From: Sphaerochaetaceae bacterium
Lineage (GTDB): Bacteria > Spirochaetota > Spirochaetia > Sphaerochaetales > Sphaerochaetaceae
Direction of reading: 5' to 3'
DNA: 40,901 nt
Assembly (NCBI GenBank): GCA_024405015.1
Contig: JAKSPE010000016.1
Coordinates: 1 to 40,901 of the forward strand
Shown here piece by piece: positions 7,922 to 15,576 of this stretch. Under the pieces are notes generated by a model, which was given only the letters and a program-made list of their open reading frames with translations, made no database searches and had not been told where the DNA came from. Numbering within the stretch: the first letter of the stretch is position 1; every line of letters starts with the position of its first letter. A program made the translations under genes and the position numbers.

Positions 7922-9592
7922 ATGTTGACAGATATTGAGATTGCCCAGAGCATCAAACCGAAAGTGATTACCGACATCGCCTCTACTGCTTCCATTGCAG
8001 ACGATTATCTTGAGCTTTATGGCAAAAGCAAAGCCAAGGTCTCGCTGTCCTTTCTCAAGGACCATGCACAAAAACCAGATGGAAATCTGATTTTGGTGAC
8101 TGCCATCACACCAACACCAGCAGGTGAGGGTAAGACCACCACAACCATCGGTCTTGCCGATGGACTTCGCAAAATCGGAAAGCGCAGTGTTGTAGCTTTA
8201 CGTGAACCTTCCATGGGTCCTGTCTTTGGCGTCAAGGGAGGCGCTGCCGGTGGTGGCTATGCCCAGGTCATTCCAATGGAGGACATCAACCTCCATTTCA
8301 CAGGCGATTTCCATGCCATCGGAGCTGCCAACAACCTTTTGGCTGCCATGATTGACAACCACATCTTCCAGGGCAACAGCCTTGGCATCAACCCATCTAC
8401 CATCATCTGGCGCCGCTGTGTGGATATGAATGACCGCCAGCTTCGTAACGTGGTAGACGGTCTTGGCGGCAGCAAGAACGGGGTGCCTCGCGAGGACGGC
8501 TATGACATCACCGTCGCTTCCGAGGTCATGGCAATTCTGTGCCTTTCCACATCCATCACCGATCTCAAAGATCGTCTTGGCAGAATCATCATCGGTTATA
8601 GCTATGAAGGAAAAGCAGTCACTGCTGGTGACCTCAAAGCTGTTGGTGCCATGGCTGCCATCTTGAAGGATGCCATCAAGCCAAATCTGGTGCAGACTTT
8701 GGAAGGGACACCTGCCTTCATCCATGGCGGTCCTTTTGCCAACATCGCACACGGCTGCAACTCCGTTCTTGCCACAAGAATGGCTCTCAAGTGTGCTGAC
8801 TATGCTGTCACAGAAGCAGGCTTTGGTGCAGACCTAGGGGCTGAGAAGTTCATGGACATCAAGTGCCGAAAGACCGGCCTCAGACCTAAGGCCGTTGTCA
8901 TTGTCGCAACCGTTCGTGCCCTGAAGATGCACGGAGGTGTGAAGAAGGACAACCTCAAGGAAGAGAACATCCAGGCTCTGGAAAACGGTCTTCCAAACCT
9001 TCTTCGCCATGTCTCGGTCATGCGCGATGTGTACAAGGTGCCATGTGTGGTTGCCATCAACAAGTTCTACACCGATACCCAGGCTGAGCTTTCCTTGGTG
9101 GAGCAGCGCTGTAATGAGCTTGGTGTGAATGTTGTGCTTTCTGAAGTCTGGGAAAAGGGCGGAGAAGGTGGCATGGCACTGGCTTCTGAGGTGGTTCGCC
9201 TTTGCGAAATGCCAAGTACCATCACACTGACCTATGAAGACGAAGCTCCGATTGAGAAGAAAATCAACGCTGTTGTGACAAAGATCTATGGTGGAACCAA
9301 GGCCGTGTATGCTGCAGGTGTTCGTACCAAGATCAAGAAACTGGAGGAAGCCGGTTATGGCAGTCTTCCGGTTTGTATGGCAAAGACGCAGTACAGCTTC
9401 TCCGACGATCCGAAAAAGCTTTGTGCGCCAACTGATTTCACCATTACCGTCCGTGATGTGAAGCTTTGTGCAGGATCCGGCTTTGTCGTGGTCTACACAG
9501 GTGAGATTCTGACCATGCCAGGACTTCCGAAGGTCCCAGCTGCAGAGACCATTGATATTGACGAAAACGGCATCATCACCGGATTGATGTGA
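7922..9592 (+). CDS. fhs: Formate-tetrahydrofolate ligase
   Basis: This 556-residue enzyme makes 10-formyl-tetrahydrofolate from formate, ATP and tetrahydrofolate, and feeds purine and initiator formyl-Met synthesis. The nucleotide-binding [11 protein letters not shown] is at residues 63-73, followed by [26 protein letters not shown] family sequence around 100-120. The length equals that of known Fhs proteins. In fermentative anaerobes it recovers formate as one-carbon units, or runs in the other direction to yield ATP. It is followed after 13 bases by a small unknown gene and then ridA, so a three- or four-gene operon is likely. Confidence 0.97.
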   Translation: MLTDIEIAQSIKPKVITDIASTASIADDYLELYGKSKAKVSLSFLKDHAQKPDGNLILVTAITPTPAGEGKTTTTIGLADGLRKIGKRSVVALREPSMGPVFGVKGGAAGGGYAQVIPMEDINLHFTGDFHAIGAANNLLAAMIDNHIFQGNSLGINPSTIIWRRCVDMNDRQLRNVVDGLGGSKNGVPREDGYDITVASEVMAILCLSTSITDLKDRLGRIIIGYSYEGKAVTAGDLKAVGAMAAILKDAIKPNLVQTLEGTPAFIHGGPFANIAHGCNSVLATRMALKCADYAVTEAGFGADLGAEKFMDIKCRKTGLRPKAVVIVATVRALKMHGGVKKDNLKEENIQALENGLPNLLRHVSVMRDVYKVPCVVAINKFYTDTQAELSLVEQRCNELGVNVVLSEVWEKGGEGGMALASEVVRLCEMPSTITLTYEDEAPIEKKINAVVTKIYGGTKAVYAAGVRTKIKKLEEAGYGSLPVCMAKTQYSFSDDPKKLCAPTDFTITVRDVKLCAGSGFVVVYTGEILTMPGLPKVPAAETIDIDENGIITGLM

Positions 9593-9605
9593 TTGGGAGA
9601 AGTAA

Positions 9606-9917
9606 ATGGCTGATTTGAAGAGTATGCTCAAAAGCGCTGTGACAGGTGCTGTTGCAAACGGTGGATTTGACCTTGCCAAGGTCTCTTCCCTTGTGGATTC
9701 TGTTTTGGGTTATGAACAGGTTCTGACCTCAACATTGGGCCAAAAGGGAAGTGGCATCGTGGATGCTGCAAAAAACGTCAAGGCCGCAATTTCCGGAAAT
9801 CTGGGAGAGCTTGCCGTAAAGAAAGCAATGACTGTTTTGAAGACAGCATTGGATAGTGTTCAGGGTAATGCAATATGCTTGGCTTTAAGCAAGAAGCTTG
9901 AGGCAATGGGAGTTTGA
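9606..9917 (+). CDS. Small helical hypothetical protein between fhs and ridA
   Basis: This 103-residue protein is predicted almost entirely helical and rich in Ala, Leu and Lys. It has no signal peptide and no motif I recognise. The ATG follows a GGGAG ribosome binding site and lies 13 bases after fhs. Its stop overlaps the ribosome binding region of ridA, whose ATG is 2 bases later. The tight packing argues for co-expression with one-carbon and imine-detoxification functions, but no activity can be assigned. Confidence 0.75.
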   Translation: MADLKSMLKSAVTGAVANGGFDLAKVSSLVDSVLGYEQVLTSTLGQKGSGIVDAAKNVKAAISGNLGELAVKKAMTVLKTALDSVQGNAICLALSKKLEAMGV

Positions 9918-9919
9918 AT

Positions 9920-10279
9920 ATGAAGCAGATTTTTTCAGAGAAGGCACCAGCTGCCATCGGACCATATTGTCACGCAACCGTGACAGGAAATCTTGTTTTC
10001 ACCTCCGGTCAGCTCGGACGTGATATGGACGCAGATGTGAAAGTACAGACCGAGCAGGCTCTTGAGAATCTCAAGAACATTCTCGAGGAAGCCGGCGCAA
10101 CAATGTCCGATGTAGTCAAGACCACATGCTTTTTGGCTGACATCAAGGACTTTGCCGCCTTCAACGAAGTCTATGCCAAGGCTTTTGGCGACCATAAGCC
10201 AGCACGCTCCTGTTTCCAGGTCGGTGCACTTCCAAAGGCTGCTAAGGTCGAGATTGAGGCAATTGCAGAGAAGAGGTGA
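9920..10279 (+). CDS. ridA: RidA-family enamine/imine deaminase
   Basis: This 119-residue protein belongs to the YjgF/YER057c/UK114 family, which hydrolyses reactive enamines and imines such as 2-aminoacrylate from PLP enzymes. The family sequence IGPYCHA is near residues 13-19. The carboxylate-binding arginine is Arg96 in ARSCFQV, and the C-terminal VEIEAIA carries the conserved Glu113. It would act as a cytoplasmic trimer. The ATG at 9920 follows GGGAG and is preferred to TTG at 9914. It follows the unknown gene after two bases and precedes a 46-residue gene. Confidence 0.94.
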   Translation: MKQIFSEKAPAAIGPYCHATVTGNLVFTSGQLGRDMDADVKVQTEQALENLKNILEEAGATMSDVVKTTCFLADIKDFAAFNEVYAKAFGDHKPARSCFQVGALPKAAKVEIEAIAEKR

Positions 10280-10294
10280 GTAAAGGAGGCCTTC

Positions 10295-10435
10295 ATGTTT
10301 GAAGTGAAAGAGAGCGAAAGAACTCGAGCGGAAGCTGAGATGGCTCTTTACGCTGCTGTCTATGAAGCAGACAAGCGTGCAGAGAAAGAAGGCTGGAAGA
10401 CTATGGAAGAAGTCAGAAGAAGTCTAAAGAAGTAA
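10295..10435 (+). CDS. 46-residue antitoxin-like small protein
   Basis: A strong AAAGGAGG ribosome binding site (10282-10289) precedes an ATG at 10295 that opens a 46-codon frame. The protein is highly charged and helical. Its end reads EGWKTMEEVRRSLKK, which resembles the toxin-binding tail of RelB/Phd-type antitoxins. No DNA-binding half and no toxin gene are next to it. It could be an orphan or trimmed antitoxin, or an unrelated small protein. It is the last gene of the fhs run and is followed by a hairpin. Confidence 0.6.
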   Translation: MFEVKESERTRAEAEMALYAAVYEADKRAEKEGWKTMEEVRRSLKK

Positions 10436-10448
10436 GTTTTATTTGACT

Positions 10449-10485
10449 GAATGCCATCCGAAAGGGTGGCATTCGTTGTCTTTAC
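10449..10485 (+). terminator. Hairpin terminator after the fhs run
   Basis: GAATGCCATCC (10449-10459) and GGGTGGCATTC (10464-10474) pair over 11 bases around a GAAA loop, with one G-T wobble. Only a short T-rich tail (GTTGTCTTT) follows, so termination may be partial. It lies between convergent genes. Confidence 0.7.
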
Positions 10486-10802
10486 AGGACGTTGATCAGA
10501 ATCATGTAAAGCACAGTCGGAACGACGATGCTGACAAGTGTGCTTCGTTTCCAGACATAGGAGGCGACGCAGACGACCCCTGCTATGAGTGCAGAGATTC
10601 CAGTGCTGTTTGCAAAGGAGATGTCCTTGAGGCAGTAGACCACAAGCATGCCAATCAGCGCTGGAGTCAGAAGGTCACTCAGGCGCTCCAGGAACTTGGA
10701 CTGTGCGTTCTTGTGAAAGGCATCGGTCATGATGAAAGGCAGGGCACGGATGAGTAATGTGACACCTGCAATGATAAGACATGCAATCATTTCAGTTTTC
10801 AT
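10482..10802 (-). CDS. azlD: AzlD-family branched-chain amino acid exporter subunit
   Basis: This 106-residue membrane protein has three to four hydrophobic segments and the AzlD feature RALPF near residue 19. AzlD works with AzlC to export branched-chain amino acids or their analogues. The gene starts inside the end of azlC, overlapping by 11 bases, the usual arrangement of the pair. The subunit call follows from size, membrane profile and partner. The true substrate is not shown by the sequence. Confidence 0.88.
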   Translation of the reverse strand: MKTEMIACLIIAGVTLLIRALPFIMTDAFHKNAQSKFLERLSDLLTPALIGMLVVYCLKDISFANSTGISALIAGVVCVASYVWKRSTLVSIVVPTVLYMILINVL

Positions 10803-11493
10803 GGTCTTCTCCTTTCTTCAGTTCCACCAAGACGGCGATGCACAGAATCACGCCAATGGCAATCAGGCTAGGAATCAGGAAGTTGGCACTTCCGAAAATC
10901 AGAAGGCAGACAAACGGGACCACAATGCCCAGTGCGGAGGCGCTGAGGCTTTTACGGTTCAGAATCTGGTCGGTGAAGGTGACGATGAACAGTGCGGTCA
11001 TGGAAAAGTCAACGCCTGTGAACGGAATGTTGACAAGCTCCTGCAGCACAACACCCAGTATGGTTCCCAGTACCCAGTAGCTCTGATCAAACAGGGAAAG
11101 CAGAAAGTAGTACTTCGGAGCATCCTCCACACCTTCCGGTGCGCCGTTACAGGCAATGGAGAATGTCTCATCGGTCAGGGCAAATACCATGTATGGCTTG
11201 TACTTGCCGCTTCCCTTGTACTTTCCCAGCATGCTGATGGAGTAGAAGATGTGTCTCAGGTTCACGGTAAGTGTCATGAGTACCATGGCAATCGGGGAGG
11301 CGCCGGAAGTCAGAAGGTTCACGCTCACATACTGCATGCTTCCGGCATAGACCAAAGCGCTGAACAGAATGGCCCACAGTCCGGAAAAACCTGCCGATGT
11401 GTACACAAGTCCAAAGCCTATGCCCAGGGTCATGTAACCTGCCATGACCGGCAGTGACTTGATGAATGCGATTTTGGTTTCCTTGCTTGCCAT
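10792..11493 (-). CDS. azlC: AzlC-family amino acid exporter, large subunit
   Basis: This 233-residue membrane protein belongs to the AzlC family. Near residues 70-90 it shows the family stretch LTVNLRHIFYSISM, and about five to six hydrophobic helices span the chain. With AzlD it should form an inner-membrane exporter for branched-chain amino acids. The ATG follows an AGGAAG site. A TTGACA box (11523-11528, minus strand) is 17 plus 6 plus 6 bases before the ATG, but the hexamer at the -10 position is poor. It is divergent from the lysine-riboswitch transporter, so this locus handles amino acids on both sides. Confidence 0.92.
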   Translation of the reverse strand: MASKETKIAFIKSLPVMAGYMTLGIGFGLVYTSAGFSGLWAILFSALVYAGSMQYVSVNLLTSGASPIAMVLMTLTVNLRHIFYSISMLGKYKGSGKYKPYMVFALTDETFSIACNGAPEGVEDAPKYYFLLSLFDQSYWVLGTILGVVLQELVNIPFTGVDFSMTALFIVTFTDQILNRKSLSASALGIVVPFVCLLIFGSANFLIPSLIAIGVILCIAVLVELKKGEDHEN

Positions 11494-11564
11494 GTTTCTT
11501 CCTATCGGTACGCTGTGAATATTGTCAAAAACTGGGGATTTGGTAAAGATACCCCTTTCAAATG

Positions 11565-11593
11565 TTGACTAGGTTTCCCGTGATGCATATTAT
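11565..11593 (+). promoter_or_regulatory. Promoter of the lysine-riboswitch transcript
   Basis: TTGACT (11565-11570) and TATTAT (11588-11593) are 17 bases apart. Transcription should start near 11600, some 26 bases before the first stem of the riboswitch. Confidence 0.72.
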
Positions 11594-11625
11594 GCAAGGC
11601 GTATATTTATAGAAAGAAACGATTC

Positions 11626-11784
11626 ATGATAGAGGTGCGATCGTAAAGAGTAGCTGCTCTCTGAAGGCAAAACGGAGTAGTGAAAGGTGCAATCGCCGAG
11701 GGGTTGGAACCCTGCCTAAGGTTCCGATACCCGGGCTGCAGGATAACATGCTGCAGACTGTCGCCTTTGGCGGAGAGCTATCAT
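11626..11784 (+). ncRNA. Lysine riboswitch (L box) aptamer
   Basis: The region carries the L-box conserved blocks in order: AGAGGTGCGATC, AGTAGC, GAAAGGTGCAATCGCCGA, CTGTCGCC and GGAGAGCTATC. The closing stem P1 pairs ATGATAG (11626-11632) with CTATCAT (11778-11784). In this class lysine binding stabilises P1 and turns off lysine synthesis or uptake genes. Here it precedes an NhaC-family transporter, which points to lysine as the cargo. Confidence 0.9.
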
Positions 11785-11797
11785 AACACATATGCAG

Positions 11798-11855
11798 TAC
11801 CTTCCGGTTTGCGATTTGTGTCATGGTGCTATCATGGCAAATCGTTTGGGAGGTA
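11798..11855 (+). promoter_or_regulatory. Riboswitch expression platform: ribosome-site sequestering hairpin
   Basis: TACCTTCC (11798-11805) can pair with the ribosome binding site GGGAGGTA (11848-11855), with one wobble. CGATTTG (11812-11818) pairs with CAAATCG (11838-11844) inside it. In the loop, CTATCATG (11829-11836) is complementary over 8 bases to CATGATAG (11625-11632), the 5' strand of P1. Free RNA could thus use the P1 strand to break the sequestering hairpin. No T-run follows, so control looks translational. Confidence 0.62.
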
Positions 11856-11861
11856 TTTTTT

Positions 11862-13508
11862 ATGAAGAAGATGAAGGCTTCCAGTATCGCAAAGCTTGTC
11901 TTTGCAGCTGTTGTCATCGTTCTTCTGGTCGTGGCAGCATTCTCCAAGTCTGATTTCTCCTACACAGCTTGGTCCCTGCTTCCTCCAGTCGTCGCAATCG
12001 GACTTGCCCTTGTCACAAAGGAAGTCTACTCCTCACTGTTTGTCGGTATCGTCATCGGTGGACTTCTGTATTCCAAGTTCAGCTTTGAGGGAACACTGGT
12101 CCATGTCTTTGAGAATGGTATCGTCGCATCCCTGGCCGATTCCTACAACGTCGGTATCCTGATCTTCCTCGTTGTCCTGGGAACAATCGTCGCTCTCATG
12201 AACAAGGCTGGCGGAAGTGCAGCATTCGGTCGTTGGGCATCTGAGCACATCAAGACAAAGACAGGTGCTATGCTTGCTACTGTCGCTCTTGGTTGTCTCA
12301 TCTTCATCGATGACTACTTCAACTGTCTGACTGTCGGTTCTGTCATGAGCCCAGTTGCAGAGCGCCATAACATCTCCAAGGAGAAGCTCAGCTACCTCAT
12401 CGACGCAACAGCCGCACCAATTTGTATCATCGCCCCAGTTTCCTCTTGGGCAGCAGCCGTTTCCGGCTTCGTCAAGGATTCTGGAGTCAGCGGATTCAGC
12501 CTCTTCATCAAGGCTATCCCTTTCAACTACTACGCAATTCTGACCATTGTCATGATGATCACCATCGCTCTTCTGAAGTTCGATTTCGGTCCTATGGCAC
12601 AGTTTGAGCCTTACTCAACAAGCAAGGCAAAAGAGAAGCTCGACACTATGGTCAAGCGCCAGGGTTCCTTCAAGGAGCAGATTGAGCTTAAGGAAGAGGA
12701 GAACCCACAGAGCAAGAGCAGAAACACCGGTAAGGTCATTGACCTCGTGTTCCCGATCGTCGTTCTCATCATCGCTTGTGTCATCGGTATGATCTACAGC
12801 GGCGGATTCTTCGAGGGTGCAGGTTTCATCGAGGCATTCTCTGATTCTGATGCATCTGTCGGTCTCATGCTCGGTAGCGCCTGTACACTGGTCATCGTCG
12901 TCATCTACTACCTTTGCAGAAGAGTTCTTTCCTTCAATGACATGATGAGCTGCCTCCCAGAGGGTTTCAAGGCTATGGTTCCAGCTATCCTGATCCTTAC
13001 CTTCGCATGGTCTCTCAAGGCTATGACAGACAGCCTCGGTGCCAAGGAATTCGTTGCAGCAATCGTTGAGGGTTCTGCAGGCGGACTTCAGGTCATGCTC
13101 CCAGCCATCATCTTCGTCATCGGTTGTTTCCTCGCTTTTGCAACCGGAACATCCTGGGGAACATTCGGTATCCTGATTCCTATCACAATCAGCGTCTTCC
13201 CAATCACAACTCCAATCGGTGTCGTCTGTGTTTCCGCATGTATGGCAGGTGCTGTCTGTGGCGACCACTGTTCACCAATTTCCGATACTACCATCATGGC
13301 AAGTGCTGGTGCTGCCTGTGACCACATCAACCACGTCAACACACAGCTTCCATATGCCATCACCGTTGCAGCTGTCTCCTTCGTCAGCTACATCATCGCT
13401 GGTATCATCCCTAACTGGATCATTGTCCTTCCAATCTCCATCGCTCTGATGATCGGAACACTTTTCGTCATCAAGAACATGGTCGACAAGAAGCAGGCAA
13501 AGGCCTGA
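11862..13508 (+). CDS. NhaC-type antiporter family protein, probable lysine transporter
   Basis: This 548-residue membrane protein belongs to the Na+/H+ antiporter (NhaC) family. It has about 11-12 hydrophobic segments. Family stretches include IDDYFNCLTVGSVM near residue 155 and CGDHCSPISDTTIMAS near residue 468. Members governed by L-box riboswitches have been proposed to carry lysine rather than only sodium and protons. A complete L box lies upstream here, so lysine uptake is the best guess. The ATG at 11862 follows GGGAGG by 8 bases. The transcript ends at a strong terminator right after the gene, so it is monocistronic. Confidence 0.9.
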   Translation: MKKMKASSIAKLVFAAVVIVLLVVAAFSKSDFSYTAWSLLPPVVAIGLALVTKEVYSSLFVGIVIGGLLYSKFSFEGTLVHVFENGIVASLADSYNVGILIFLVVLGTIVALMNKAGGSAAFGRWASEHIKTKTGAMLATVALGCLIFIDDYFNCLTVGSVMSPVAERHNISKEKLSYLIDATAAPICIIAPVSSWAAAVSGFVKDSGVSGFSLFIKAIPFNYYAILTIVMMITIALLKFDFGPMAQFEPYSTSKAKEKLDTMVKRQGSFKEQIELKEEENPQSKSRNTGKVIDLVFPIVVLIIACVIGMIYSGGFFEGAGFIEAFSDSDASVGLMLGSACTLVIVVIYYLCRRVLSFNDMMSCLPEGFKAMVPAILILTFAWSLKAMTDSLGAKEFVAAIVEGSAGGLQVMLPAIIFVIGCFLAFATGTSWGTFGILIPITISVFPITTPIGVVCVSACMAGAVCGDHCSPISDTTIMASAGAACDHINHVNTQLPYAITVAAVSFVSYIIAGIIPNWIIVLPISIALMIGTLFVIKNMVDKKQAKA

Positions 13509-13528
13509 TTCAAAGGTTCTGTTTGGTA

Positions 13529-13560
13529 GGGTCGTCACTTCGGTGGCGGCCCAATTTTTT
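13529..13560 (+). terminator. Intrinsic terminator after the lysine transporter gene
   Basis: GGGTCGTCAC (13529-13538) and GTGGCGGCCC (13543-13552) pair over 10 bases with two wobbles around TTCG, followed by AATTTTTT. Confidence 0.9.
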
Positions 13561-13685
13561 ATTAAAAGAATATGATTTCTCGGATCCAAAGAGGGGAGTT
13601 TGGAAAAAGTTGGTAAAGACCAAACCAATTTTGTGGGTTTTTGTGAAAATAATGAGATAAAAATTCTTTTTTGTATCTGTTTGAT

Positions 13686-13714
13686 TTGAGTTTCACATAA
13701 TGGTATCATAAAAT
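13686..13714 (+). promoter_or_regulatory. Promoter of the first sugar ABC operon
   Basis: TTGAGT (13686-13691) and TAAAAT (13709-13714) are 17 bases apart. The leader is about 42 bases long and ends in a GGAGG ribosome binding site. The rest of 13561-13685 is A/T-rich with no gene. Confidence 0.6.
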
Positions 13715-13762
13715 CGCAATACGGTATGCCTTAGGGTAAACTGTGTTCATGGAGGCTCATTG

Positions 13763-14650
13763 ATGAAAAAAAATCAGCCAAAGATGCTCAGAAGGAAAAC
13801 ATTGGGTGATACCCTTTTTCCATACCTTCTGATCACTCCTTACTTCATCCTGTTGGCGATCTTTACATTTTACCCAGTTGTAAACTGTATTTGGCTCACC
13901 TTCCACGCAACAAACCAGATCGGACAGGCAGGTGCCTGGACAGGTCTCAGATTCTGGAAGAGAGTCGTGCAGAAGTCTGAGTTCTCTCAGGCCATTCTCA
14001 CAACCTTCAAGTATGGTGGACTTCTTGGTGTTGGAACATTCTCACTGGCAATGCTCCTTTCTTACCTCAGCGTCAAGCAGGTGAAGGGCAGCAAGGTCTA
14101 TCAGACACTGTTCTCTCTGCCAATGGCTATGGCTACTGTTCCAGTTGCTGCCATCTACAGCTTCGTATTCGACCGCTACGGTATCGTCAACCGCATTTTC
14201 GGAACCACCAGGTTCTGGCTGGCTGACACCTCCGTGCGTTTCTGGATCATCGTACTGGTCACCATCTGGTGTAACTGTGGTTCCAGCTTCCTGTATCTGC
14301 TTGTCGGTTTCAGAGCTGTTCCAGAAGAGCTTATCGAAAGTGCTGACCTTGATGGTGCCGGTCCTTTCAAGAAGTTCTTCAACGTGTATGTCCCAATCGC
14401 ATCACCACAGATCTTCTTCGTCGTCTTCCTGAACATCCTTTCAGCCTTCAAGTCCTTCACCATGATCAAGATCCTGGTCGGTACCGAAGACTCTGAGGTC
14501 TGTAACCTCATGTGTAAGCTCTACTATTACGCATTCGTCAAGGAAAGATATGAGACAGGTTGTATCTACGCACTTGTTCTTTCAGTGCTGATCTTCCTGG
14601 TTTCAAGAATCCAGTTCTTCTTCGAGAAAAAGGTGGTAATTTACGCATGA
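13763..14650 (+). CDS. Sugar ABC transporter permease, MalF/UgpA type
   Basis: This 295-residue inner-membrane protein has six predicted helices and the EAA-loop sequence EELIESADLDGAGPFKKF at about residues 191-208, which docks on the ATPase. That loop places it with MalF/UgpA-like permeases of carbohydrate importers. The ATG at 13763 follows GGAGG by 7 bases and is preferred to the TTG one codon earlier. Its stop overlaps the second permease start in ATGA, so the two are translationally coupled. The cargo is likely a sugar, amino-sugar or polyol. No ATPase gene is nearby, so a shared MsmX/MsmK-type ATPase is expected. Confidence 0.92.
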   Translation: MKKNQPKMLRRKTLGDTLFPYLLITPYFILLAIFTFYPVVNCIWLTFHATNQIGQAGAWTGLRFWKRVVQKSEFSQAILTTFKYGGLLGVGTFSLAMLLSYLSVKQVKGSKVYQTLFSLPMAMATVPVAAIYSFVFDRYGIVNRIFGTTRFWLADTSVRFWIIVLVTIWCNCGSSFLYLLVGFRAVPEELIESADLDGAGPFKKFFNVYVPIASPQIFFVVFLNILSAFKSFTMIKILVGTEDSEVCNLMCKLYYYAFVKERYETGCIYALVLSVLIFLVSRIQFFFEKKVVIYA

Positions 14651-15498
14651 GTAACAGAGAAAAACATTATCTGACAACACACCAGAAGGAGAGAATCGCC
14701 GTTTGGGTCAAGATCCTCATCGCTATTGTCTTCTTCTCACCAATTCTCCTTGGCCTTGTCTGCAGCTTCGTCCCAGATGAGTATCTTCTGATCTTCCCAA
14801 CCGTGAAGACCATCGTCAGCAACCTGACTGTCAAGAACTACGTCAAGGTCTGGAACGGCTTCCCGGTATTCACCTACAACAAGAACTCCCTGATCATGTG
14901 TTTCATGGTCATCGTCATGCAGATCGGTATCGGCGCTCTTGCTGCCTATCCATTTGCTTACCTGGATTTCAAGGCTAAGAACCTTCTGTTCACCTTGGTT
15001 CTCATCGCCATGATGATTCCAGGTCAGGTCGTTTACATCACAAACTTCCTTACTATGAGAAAGTTCGGTCTTCTGAACACCTATCTGGGAATGACGCTTC
15101 CGTCCTTCGTCTCCGGACGAACCCTGTTTTTGTTCCGACAGAGCTACAAGGGTATTCCAAGGGAAATGAAGGAAGCTGCCATGGTTGACGGCTGTAAGGA
15201 GCTTCGCTACCTCGTACAGTTCGCTCTTCCACTGTCACTGCCAAGTGCAGCATCCCTTGCCATCATGATCTTCATCGGTGAGTACAATGCATACCTTTGG
15301 CCACTTCTCATTGCCAGAAGTTCCAAGATGTACACCGTTCAGATCGGTATGGAGCAGATGATCAACCCAGATGCCATGCCAACCAACGGAAGAATGCTTG
15401 CCGCTGCCATGATGTCCCTGGTCATGCCGATGATCATCTTCATCTTCGGTCAGGACTACATCCTTCGCGGTATGCTCCGCGGTGGAGTCAAGGGCTGA
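14647..15498 (+). CDS. Sugar ABC transporter permease, MalG/UgpE type
   Basis: This 283-residue membrane protein pairs with the preceding permease. It has six hydrophobic segments, and its EAA loop, EMKEAAMVDGCKELRYL, lies at about residues 174-190. The ATG at 14647 lies in the ATGA overlap with the upstream stop. A start further upstream is possible in the frame but would run deep into the first permease. A strong hairpin with a T-run follows, so transcription into the metallo-hydrolase gene would need readthrough or its own promoter. Confidence 0.92.
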   Translation: MSNREKHYLTTHQKERIAVWVKILIAIVFFSPILLGLVCSFVPDEYLLIFPTVKTIVSNLTVKNYVKVWNGFPVFTYNKNSLIMCFMVIVMQIGIGALAAYPFAYLDFKAKNLLFTLVLIAMMIPGQVVYITNFLTMRKFGLLNTYLGMTLPSFVSGRTLFLFRQSYKGIPREMKEAAMVDGCKELRYLVQFALPLSLPSAASLAIMIFIGEYNAYLWPLLIARSSKMYTVQIGMEQMINPDAMPTNGRMLAAAMMSLVMPMIIFIFGQDYILRGMLRGGVKG

Positions 15499-15515
15499 TT
15501 TTCCTGTCGTCTTGT

Positions 15516-15549
15516 ACAGAGGCTGCTGCGTGCAGCCTCTGTTGTTTTT
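15516..15549 (+). terminator. Intrinsic terminator after the two permeases
   Basis: ACAGAGGCTGC (15516-15526) and GCAGCCTCTGT (15532-15542) form a perfect 11-bp stem followed by TGTTTTT. It separates the permeases from the downstream lipoprotein gene and may attenuate expression. Confidence 0.88.
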
Positions 15550-15576
15550 ATCCATATAGTGATTTAGGAGTTTTAC

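Noticed and set aside
10443..11457. Plus-strand frames opposite azlCD
   Set aside because: The minus strand encodes AzlD and AzlC with matching sizes and family stretches. The plus-strand frames look like shadow translations.
11581..11590. TGATGCATA near the lysine leader, resembling a block of the structured element
   Set aside because: Only this short block matches. None of the other conserved parts or stems are present, so it is probably chance.
13561..13762. Possible operator or RNA element before the first sugar operon
   Set aside because: The stretch is A/T-rich with a promoter, but I could not find a repeat or stem stronger than expected for such sequence.
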